A stretch of 64,000 nt of DNA. It comes from Amycolatopsis camponoti. Lineage in GTDB: Bacteria > Actinomycetota > Actinomycetes > Mycobacteriales > Pseudonocardiaceae. The stretch lies in assembly GCF_902497555.1 (NCBI RefSeq), contig NZ_CABVGP010000002.1, positions 3,112,501 through 3,176,500 of the forward strand, read 5' to 3'. Of the stretch, positions 42,173 through 49,776 are shown in pieces. The stretch's first letter is position 1. Each line of letters opens with the position of its first letter. Under the pieces are notes generated by a model. It did not search any database and had not been told where the DNA came from. It saw only the letters and a program-made list of their open reading frames with translations. Both the position numbers and the translations under genes were made by a program.

Positions 42173-43626
42173 AGGACGTCGTCCAGAGCTTCCGGAAGCG
42201 CGCCGAGCAGGCGGACTTCGTCGCCGTCGTCGACGACAGCGGTGAGCACACCGCGCGCCGGCTGCTCGCCGACGCCGAAGCCCTCGCCGAGGTCCTCGGC
42301 CCGCGTGCCACGGCGCTCGTCCAGGCCGACAACACCTGGCGCACGGTCGTCGCCGCCCTGGCCACGGGCCTGACCGGCGGTGTCCTCGCCGTGGTCAACC
42401 GGCACACGACCCGCGCCGAGTTCGCGGCGGCGTGCGACGACATCCGGCCGGACGTCGTCGTCGCCGAACCGTCCGCTGTGGACGAATGGGACTTCCCCGG
42501 CGCCGCCCGGACCGTGCTCGGCGGCTGGGTCGCCCGGTCCACTGTGGACCGGGAAGATCCGGCGCGGTGGAACGGCGGCGTGTTCATCGGCCTCACCTCC
42601 GGTTCGACCGGGCGGGCGAAGGGCGTGGTCCAGTCCGAAGCGGCGTTGCACTACGCCTGCGCCTGCACGATCGAGATCAACGGGCTCCGGCCCGGTGACG
42701 CCGTCGCGGCGATCGTGCCGCTCTCCTCGACCGCCGCGTTCTGCTTCGGCGTCTACTGCTCCCTGGTTCTCGGCGGCCCGCTGGTCCTCACCGCGAAGTG
42801 GGACCCGCCCGCGGTGCTGGCGAGGCTCGCGGAGACCGAAGCCCGCTGGACGATGTGCGTCCCGACGATGGCCCTCCAGCTGGCGGCGGCCGGGGCGGCG
42901 CCGGGCGTCCGGTCGATCACCGTCGGCGGCGGGCCGATGGACCAGCTCGCGCTGACGCGGGCCGAGACCGCGCTCGAGACGAAGATCCTGCGCGTGTTCG
43001 GGATGTCCGAATGCCTCGGCCACACCTCACCGTCTCCGGCCGAGCCCGCCGGGATCCGGCTGGGCCACGACGGCCGCCCGTTCCCCGGCACCGAGGTCCG
43101 GGCCGTGTCGCCGGAAGGGGACGTGCTCGGGCCCGGCGAGACCGGACGCGCGCAGGTGCGCGGGCCGTCGCTGTTCCTCGGGTACGCCCGCCGCGGCCGC
43201 GTCGAGGCGCCGGAGCTGACCGATGACGGGTTCTTCCCGACCGGCGACCTCGTGGTGTCCGACGTGGACGGACTGATCACGATCATGGGCCGCGAGAAGG
43301 ACGTCATCATCCGCGGCGGCCGCAACATCGACGTCACCGAGATCGAGCGGGCGGTCGCCGGGTACGAGCGGCTGGCGCACGCGTGCGTGGTGCCGGTCCG
43401 CGACGACGTCCTGGGGGAGCGCGTCGCGCTGCTCGCCGTCTCCCGCGACGGTTCCCCCGTCGAGCTGGCGGATGTGACCGGCTACCTGCGCGCCGCCGGG
43501 CTGTCCAAGACGAAGTGGCCGGAGTTCGTGTACCTGGTGGACGCGCTGCCGCAGACGAAGGTCGGCAAGCTCGACCGCGCGGGCGCGCGCGAGGTCGCCG
43601 AGGGCCGGCACACGGGGGTTTCATGA
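42169..43626 (+). CDS. Class I adenylate-forming enzyme (acyl-CoA synthetase)
   Basis: A 485-residue AMP-forming ligase: IGLTSGSTGRAKGVVQSE, FGMSECLGHTSPS, FFPTGDLVVSDVDGLITIMG and the lysine motif LPQTKVGKLDR. It should activate the imported acid to its CoA thioester before the dehydrogenases act. It is a little shorter than average (500-550). It carries a perfect GTCCACTGTGGAC palindrome. ATGA overlap with the EthD gene and with the hydrolase. Confidence 0.86.
   Translation: MKDVVQSFRKRAEQADFVAVVDDSGEHTARRLLADAEALAEVLGPRATALVQADNTWRTVVAALATGLTGGVLAVVNRHTTRAEFAAACDDIRPDVVVAEPSAVDEWDFPGAARTVLGGWVARSTVDREDPARWNGGVFIGLTSGSTGRAKGVVQSEAALHYACACTIEINGLRPGDAVAAIVPLSSTAAFCFGVYCSLVLGGPLVLTAKWDPPAVLARLAETEARWTMCVPTMALQLAAAGAAPGVRSITVGGGPMDQLALTRAETALETKILRVFGMSECLGHTSPSPAEPAGIRLGHDGRPFPGTEVRAVSPEGDVLGPGETGRAQVRGPSLFLGYARRGRVEAPELTDDGFFPTGDLVVSDVDGLITIMGREKDVIIRGGRNIDVTEIERAVAGYERLAHACVVPVRDDVLGERVALLAVSRDGSPVELADVTGYLRAAGLSKTKWPEFVYLVDALPQTKVGKLDRAGAREVAEGRHTGVS
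42537..42549. repeat. GTCCACTGTGGAC palindrome, perfect copy
   Basis: Perfect copy of the 13-base palindrome inside the acyl-CoA synthetase; a one-mismatch copy (GTCCGCTGTGGAC) lies 66 bases upstream at 42471. Confidence 0.6.
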
Positions 43627-44639
43627 GTCTCGACCGCGGCAAGTGGGCCACCGGCGGGCCGGAGACGGTCGCGCCGGGCGTCCACCGGATCCCGCTGCCC
43701 CTGCCCAACGACGGGCTGCGCGCGATCAACGTCTACGCGCTCGAAGAGGCGGACGGGCTGGTCCTCATCGACGCGGGCTGGTCGATCCCGGAGTCCCTCG
43801 CGGTGCTTGCGGAGTCCCTGGCCGGGCTGGGGCACCGGCTCGACGAGATCACCGACGTCTACGTCACCCACATCCACCGCGACCACTACACGCAGGCGGC
43901 CGAGCTCCGCCACCGGTTCGGGACGCGCGTGCACCTCGGCGCGGGGGAACGGCCGGGGCTCGAGCTGCTGACCAGGTTGCGCACGGACGTCCCGGTGACC
44001 TCCCTGGACGTCCTCCGCCGCGGCGGCGCGGCCGACCTGGCCGAGCGGATGGCTTCGGCGTACGGGGAGTTCGACCCGGCCGGCTGGGAGCCGCCGGACC
44101 ACTGGCTCGACGCGGGCGTGGTGGCCCTGCGGCACCCGCTGCGGGTGGTGCCGACGCCGGGCCACACGCGCGGGCACGTCGTGTACCTCGACGAACGCCG
44201 GGGGCTGCTGTTCTCCGGCGACCACGTGCTGCCGCACATCACGCCGTCGATCGGGTTCGAGCTGGGCGAGCCGGGCCTCCCGCTCGGCGACTACCTCGAC
44301 TCGCTGGCCCTGATGACGGCGTTCCCGGACACCCGGCTGCTGCCCGCGCACGGCCCGGTCGCGGCGAGCACGCACACGCGCGTCGACGAATTGCTGGCCC
44401 ACCACGACAAGCGGCTCGCCGAGACCGAGGACGCCCTGGCCGCCGGGGCCACGGACGGGCACGCCGTCGCCACCCGGCTGGGCTGGACCCGCCGCTCGAT
44501 CCCGTTCGGCGACCTGAACGACTTCAACCGGATGCTCGCGGTCAACGAGACGGTCGCTCATCTGGATGTGCTGGTTGCGCGTGGTCGGGTTGCTGTGTTC
44601 GAAGCGGGTGGTGTGGCGCGGTATTCCCCGGTGGCGTGA
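43623..44639 (+). CDS. Metallo-beta-lactamase-fold hydrolase
   Basis: A 338-residue MBL-fold protein: VYVTHIHRDHYTQA (HxHxDH metal ligands), VVPTPGHTRGHVVYL and FSGDHVLPHI. Members hydrolyse thioesters, lactones or lactams; a thioesterase or lactonase role fits the CoA pathway. Its last 31 codons (ETVAHLDVLV ... ARYSPVA) are repeated at 45162, in a diverged copy. Last intact gene of the second regulon operon. Confidence 0.85.
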   Translation: MSLDRGKWATGGPETVAPGVHRIPLPLPNDGLRAINVYALEEADGLVLIDAGWSIPESLAVLAESLAGLGHRLDEITDVYVTHIHRDHYTQAAELRHRFGTRVHLGAGERPGLELLTRLRTDVPVTSLDVLRRGGAADLAERMASAYGEFDPAGWEPPDHWLDAGVVALRHPLRVVPTPGHTRGHVVYLDERRGLLFSGDHVLPHITPSIGFELGEPGLPLGDYLDSLALMTAFPDTRLLPAHGPVAASTHTRVDELLAHHDKRLAETEDALAAGATDGHAVATRLGWTRRSIPFGDLNDFNRMLAVNETVAHLDVLVARGRVAVFEAGGVARYSPVA

Positions 44640-44660
44640 TCGTGGAGTGGCTTGCGGCAG
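44545..44660 (+). repeat. Hydrolase 3'-end repeat, copy R1
   Basis: About 116 bases covering the end of the MBL gene and 20 bases beyond. It aligns without gaps to 45162-45278 at roughly 85% identity, including a shared GCTTGCGGCA after the stop. Separately, the 17-mer GGATGCTCGCGGTCAAC at 44530-44546 recurs at 44662-44678. Confidence 0.75.
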
Positions 44661-44678
44661 GGGATGCTCGCGGTCAAC

Positions 44679-45000
44679 GGCCGGCGACCCGATCCTGGTC
44701 AACTACAGCGCCGTCGGCCGCGACCCGGAGCTGCACGAAGACCGGCCGGAGACGTTCGACCTCGCCCGCGAGGACAAGCAGCACCTCTCGTTCGGCCACG
44801 GGCCGCACTTCTGCCTCGGCGCCGGCATCGCGCGCGCGGTCGCGACGATCGGCCTGTCCACCCTGTTCGAGCGGTTCCCGGAGCTGAACCTGGCGGTGGA
44901 GCGCGACGAGCTCCAGCCGCTGCCGACGTTCATCATGAACGGCCACCGCGCCCTCCCGGTCCGCCTGGCCGCGGCGGCTCAGGCGGCCGACGCCGCCTGA
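44679..45000 (+). pseudogene. Cytochrome P450 C-terminal fragment
   Basis: In frame here is only the last 105 or so residues of a bacterial P450: GDPILVNYSAVGRDPELHED (before the heme loop) and the heme-binding FGHGPHFCLGAGIAR with its Cys, then the usual tail to a stop at 45000. The first three quarters (oxygen-binding helix I, ExxR) are absent. It begins at the second copy of the 17-base repeat that also lies in the MBL gene. Not functional as a P450. Confidence 0.8.
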
Positions 45001-45013
45001 CGTCCCCGTCCCG

Positions 45014-45045
45014 AGTGCCCCGGCGCCCCCGAGCGCCGGGGCACT
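45014..45045. terminator. Strong hairpin after the P450 fragment
   Basis: Perfect 13-base arms AGTGCCCCGGCGC and GCGCCGGGGCACT with a 6-base loop, 13 bases after the fragment's stop. Confidence 0.75.
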
Positions 45046-45056
45046 TCCACGTTCCC

Positions 45057-45157
45057 GGCTGGACGACACGCGTACTCAGCCGGACGACACGATTCCGTTG
45101 CCGTGTCGTCCAGCCAGGTACGCGTGTCGTCCAGCGGGGTACGCGTGTCGTCCGGCT
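45057..45157. repeat. Array of GTGTCGTCC inverted and direct repeats
   Basis: Two units of GGACGACACG (starting 45061 and 45082) face three units of CGTGTCGTCC (starting 45102, 45123 and 45143). The last two are preceded by GTACG and spaced 20-21 bases apart. The inner pair makes a perfect 10-base stem with a 10-base loop; the outer units extend it with GTACGCGTGTCGTCC. No gene is present here. Confidence 0.65.
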
Positions 45158-45161
45158 GGGG

Positions 45162-45278
45162 ACGAGACGGTCGCTCATCTGGACGTGTTGGTGGCGCGTG
45201 GCCGGGCCGCCGTCTCTGAAGCGGGTGGGGTGGCGCGGTATTCCCCGGCGGCCTGACCGCGGGGTAGCTTGCGGCATG
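45162..45278 (+). repeat. Hydrolase 3'-end repeat, copy R2
   Basis: Diverged copy of R1. It still reads as the C-terminal 31 residues of an MBL hydrolase (ETVAHLDVLVARGRAAV ... RYSPAA) with a stop at 45258, but has no body. It runs into the start of the ankyrin gene. Nothing else is seen between 45000 and 45276. Confidence 0.75.
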
Positions 45279-45881
45279 GCCGACGTCGAAGACCTCGCCG
45301 GGATGCTGGTGGCCATCGCGGCGGGCGATCGCGCGCTCGTCCGGGCCGCACTCGACGCCGCACCGTCGTTGGTGACCTCGCGCTTGGCGCGCCAGGACGA
45401 GTTCTTCATCGCCGAGTGCGCTGCCCAGGTCTACGAAGGTGCCACCGCGCTGCACGCCGCGGCGTTCGCCTACGACGTCGAGACCGCGCGGGAACTGGTC
45501 TCGCGCGGCGCCGCCGTCCGGGCCCGTGATCGCCGGGGCGCCGAACCCCTGCACGCGGCGGCGAGCGGGGTGCCCGGCGCACCCCACTGGAACCCGGTGA
45601 GCCAGGCGGCGGTCATCGAGTACCTCGTCGACGCGGGCGCCGATCCCGACGCCGCCGCTCTGGGCCGGGTCACGCCCCTGCACCGAGCCGTCCGGAACCG
45701 CTGCTCGGCGGCGGTCGGGGCGCTCCTGCGCGCGGGCGCGGACCCGCGCTCGCCCACCGGCCGCGGCTCGACAGCGTCCGATCTCGCACGCCGGCCGACC
45801 GGCCGCGGCGGTGCCGGGTCCGCGGCGGCCAAGCTCGAACAGCGGATCATCCTCAGCCTCCTCGGGGAAGCCACGGCCTGA
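45276..45881 (+). CDS. Ankyrin-repeat protein
   Basis: A 201-residue protein with three to four ankyrin repeats: GATALHAAAFAYDVETAREL, GAEPLHAAASG and GRVTPLHRAVRNRCSAAVGA. N-terminal helices IAAGDRALVRAALDAAPSLV resemble the same repeat. A protein-binding role; partner unknown. ATG 45276 lies in the end of repeat R2 and no ribosome site is clear. It converges on the SDR, two bases apart. Confidence 0.82.
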   Translation: MADVEDLAGMLVAIAAGDRALVRAALDAAPSLVTSRLARQDEFFIAECAAQVYEGATALHAAAFAYDVETARELVSRGAAVRARDRRGAEPLHAAASGVPGAPHWNPVSQAAVIEYLVDAGADPDAAALGRVTPLHRAVRNRCSAAVGALLRAGADPRSPTGRGSTASDLARRPTGRGGAGSAAAKLEQRIILSLLGEATA

Positions 45882-45883
45882 CG

Positions 45884-46612
45884 TCAGCGAGCCGTCCAGC
45901 CGCCGTCCACGTACAGCTCCGAGCCCGTCACGAAACTCGCGTCTTCGGAGGCGAGGAACGCCACCGCGCCCGCGACCTCGTCCGTGCGGCCGAGGCGGCC
46001 CAGCGGGGTGCCGTCGACCATCGCCGTGTGGCGGGGCGTGCCCTCCCACAGCTTCCGGGAGAGCGGGGTCTCGATGAACCCCGGGTGGACCGAATTGACG
46101 CGCACTCCGCGCCCGCCCCAGTGCAGGGCCGCGTTCTTGGTCATCAGCCGGACCGCGCCTTTCGCGGCGTGGTAGGAGAAGTGCGTCCCGAACCCGCCGA
46201 CCGTGCCGAAGATCGACGCGATGTTGACGATCGAGCCGCCGCCCGCGCGCTCGATCGCCGCGCCCGCGTGCTTCATCCCCAGCCAGACTCCGCGCTGGCT
46301 GACCGCGATGACCTTCTCCCAGCTTTCCAGGGTTTCCGTCTCGACCGTCGCGGGCTCGCCGATGCCGGCGTTGTTCACCAGGATCGTCAGCCGGTCCAGT
46401 TGCGCCACCGTCTCCTGCCAGGCCGCTTCCGACGTGACGTCGAGGGCCAGGCCGAGCGCGTCGGGCAGCTCCGCCGCCAGGGCTTCGCACCGCGAAGCGT
46501 CGACGTCGGTGACGACGACCCGCGCGCCTTCGTCGGCCAGCCGGCGCGTGATCGCTTCGCCGATGCCGCCCGTCGCGCCGGTGACGAGCGCGACCTTCCC
46601 GGACAACCGCAT
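45884..46612 (-). CDS. SDR-family oxidoreductase
   Basis: A 242-residue short-chain dehydrogenase: VALVTGATGGIGEAITRRLA, ILVNNAGIGEP, IVNIASIFGT, YHAAKGAVRLMTKN (YxxxK) and FVTGSELYVDGGWTAR. AGGAGG precedes ATG 46612. Third gene of the minus-strand operon with the phosphotransferase and acyl-CoA dehydrogenase, repeating the SDR + kinase + dehydrogenase set found at 33509-36386. Confidence 0.87.
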   Translation of the reverse strand: MRLSGKVALVTGATGGIGEAITRRLADEGARVVVTDVDASRCEALAAELPDALGLALDVTSEAAWQETVAQLDRLTILVNNAGIGEPATVETETLESWEKVIAVSQRGVWLGMKHAGAAIERAGGGSIVNIASIFGTVGGFGTHFSYHAAKGAVRLMTKNAALHWGGRGVRVNSVHPGFIETPLSRKLWEGTPRHTAMVDGTPLGRLGRTDEVAGAVAFLASEDASFVTGSELYVDGGWTAR

Positions 46613-46620
46613 GAATCCTC

Positions 46621-47606
46621 CTAGGTGAGCAGGGCGAGGCCGGCGTCGATCAGCCGGGGCACGGCCGGGCCGACTTCGTCGTAACCGCCGCCGACCGTCC
46701 GGCCCGCTCGGTGGCGGGCGTGGATGCCTTCGGCGATGACGGCGAGCTTGAACCAGCCGAGGGCCTGGTAGAACGGCAGTTCCGTGAGGTCGCGGCCGGA
46801 CGCGCGGGCGTACTGCCCGGCGAGGTCCGCCGCGGCGGGGAAGCCGGGGTGCGCGGTCGGGACGTGCCGGACGCCGAGCACGGGCGCCACCCGCGGGTCC
46901 CAGTACACGAGCAGCAGCCCGAGGTCGGTCAGCGGATCACCGAGCGCCGCCATCTCCCAGTCGACGATCGCCGCGATCCGGCCGGGCTCGCCCGGCGCGA
47001 GGATCGTGTTGTCCCACCGGTAATCGCCGTGCACGAGTGCGGCGCCGCTCTCCGTCGGCGCGGCCTTGACGAGCCGCTCGTGCAGGTCGTCGACTGTGGA
47101 CAGGGTACGCGTGGCGACCCGGTCCCACTGGCCTCGCCAGCGCCGGAGCTGGCGGCCGAGGAAGCCCTCGGGGCGGCCGAACCCGCCAAGGCCGATCTCG
47201 GCGGGGACGAGTGCGTGCAGCTTCACCAGCTCGTCGACGAGGGCTGTCGTGTACCGGCGGACGTCGATCTCCGGCAAGGCCGCGCCGTCGCGCAGCACCG
47301 GTCCGTCCACATGCGACACGACGGTGAAGGACGCCCCGAGCACGGCGGGGTCCTCGCACGAGACGACCGTGCGGGGGACCGGGACGTCGGTGGGGCCGAG
47401 CGCCGCCATCACGCGGAACTCGCGGCCGACGTCGTGCGCGGTCGGGGTCAGGGGCCCGAGCGGCGGGCGGCGCAGCACCCAGCGGTGGGTCCCGTCGGAG
47501 ACGGCGTAGGTCAGGTTCGATCGGCCGCCGTGGATCAGCTCGACCGCCAGCTCGCCGCCGAACCCGGGGATCTCCCGCTCGAAGTAGTGCCGCAGGGCGT
47601 CGATGT

Positions 47607-47610
<4 letters not shown>
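46621..47610 (-). CDS. Phosphotransferase (APH family), ACAD10-like kinase
   Basis: A 329-residue APH-fold kinase: GGRSNLTYAVSDGTHRWVLR, ALVHGDYRWDNTILAPGEPG (catalytic Asp), IVDWEMAALGDPLTDLGLLL (metal Asp). It overlaps the acyl-CoA dehydrogenase stop (TCAT). By analogy to ACAD10/11 and LvaA it should phosphorylate a hydroxyacyl-CoA for that enzyme. Slightly longer than its counterpart at 33509. Confidence 0.86.
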
Positions 47611-48800
<1,190 letters not shown>

Positions 48801-48810
48801 CGGACCTCCG

Positions 48811-48830
48811 TGGCTAATGACTGTTAGCCA
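48811..48830. promoter_or_regulatory. TetR operator, distal copy
   Basis: TGGCTAA-TGACTG-TTAGCCA, perfect 7-base arms, 11 bases upstream of the acyl-CoA dehydrogenase start. Confidence 0.7.
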
Positions 48831-48867
48831 TGAGAACGCCCGCTCCGAGCAGAAGTCAAGACAATGT

Positions 48868-48885
48868 GGCTAATCGGCGTTAGCC
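48868..48885. promoter_or_regulatory. TetR operator, proximal copy
   Basis: GGCTAA-TCGGCG-TTAGCC, perfect 6-base arms, 8 bases before the TetR start codon. Second copy of the site at 48811; centres are 56 bases apart. Confidence 0.7.
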
Positions 48886-48892
48886 TGTTGGC

Positions 48893-49507
48893 ATGAAGGA
48901 GGAACGTCCCCATCGCCCCGGCGACGTCGCGGCCGGGCTGCCGGCCGACCGGGCCGCGGCCATCCGCCTGGCCGCGCTGCGGCTGTTCGCCGCGCAGGGT
49001 TACCGCGCGACGACGATGGCCGACATCGGCGCCGCGGTCGGCATCCGGGGGCCCAGCCTGTACAAGCACGTGTCGGGCAAGCAGGTGCTGCTCGCGGAGC
49101 TCATGCTCGGCACGATGGAGACGCTGCTCGCGATGCACGCCGAGGCGGTCGACGGCGTCACCGACGTGCCGGAACGGCTCCGCCGGGCGGTGGAGGCCCA
49201 CGTCCGCTACCACGCCCGCCACCGGCTCGAAGCGTTCGTCGGCAACCGCGAGATCGGCAGCCTCGAACAACCGGCCCGCATCCTCCGCCTGCGCAGTACG
49301 TACGAGCGCGGGTTCCGCGAGCTCATCGAACGAGGGCTGGCGGAGGGCGTCTTCACGGTCCGGTCGGCGCGGCTCGCGTCGTACTCGATCCTCGACATGG
49401 GCATGGGGGTCGCGAACTGGTTCCACGACAGCGGCGAGTTCTCGGTCGACCAGCTCGCGTACCAGTACGGCGACCTGGCCCTGCGCATCGTCGGCCGGGC
49501 CGGCTAG
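48893..49507 (+). CDS. TetR-family regulator
   Basis: A 204-residue TetR protein: IRLAALRLFAAQGYRATTMA, AAVGIRGPSLYKHVSGKQ (recognition helix), then a helical ligand domain ending GVANWFHDSGEFSVDQLAYQ. Divergent from the dehydrogenase-kinase-SDR operon and flanked by twin palindromes, so it very likely represses that operon and itself. Confidence 0.88.
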   Translation: MKEERPHRPGDVAAGLPADRAAAIRLAALRLFAAQGYRATTMADIGAAVGIRGPSLYKHVSGKQVLLAELMLGTMETLLAMHAEAVDGVTDVPERLRRAVEAHVRYHARHRLEAFVGNREIGSLEQPARILRLRSTYERGFRELIERGLAEGVFTVRSARLASYSILDMGMGVANWFHDSGEFSVDQLAYQYGDLALRIVGRAG

Positions 49508-49514
49508 GCGTCGC

Positions 49515-49552
49515 GAGGGAGCCGCCGAGAACGGGCGGTGGGCGGCTTCCTC
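49515..49552. terminator. Hairpin after tetR
   Basis: Arms GAGGGAGCCGCC and GGCGGCTTCCTC with one G-T pair and a 14-base loop. The remaining 220 bases up to the NACHT gene hold no recognised gene or site. Confidence 0.6.
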
Positions 49553-49776
49553 ACGCCGCCGCCCGGAGGCCGAAGCACCCGCGGCGGTCCCGGTGGTGGG
49601 CGCGACCCCCAACGACGCGCCCGCCACCGGGTCGCCCCGGCATTCCCCCTCTTTCGCCGTGCCCCTAGGGTTCCCGATGCCGTCCTCGTTTCGTCCTCGC
49701 GCCGGCATCCACGGCTTCACCTGCGCGTTCCGGAGCCCGGCGGTGGGCGCTAGCCTGGGACACGAGGGGGGATGCG

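Noticed and set aside
44566..45000. The 144-codon frame taken as a complete small P450-like protein
   Set aside because: Its first 38 codons are out-of-frame repeat R1 sequence; only the P450 end is real, so it is called a fragment.
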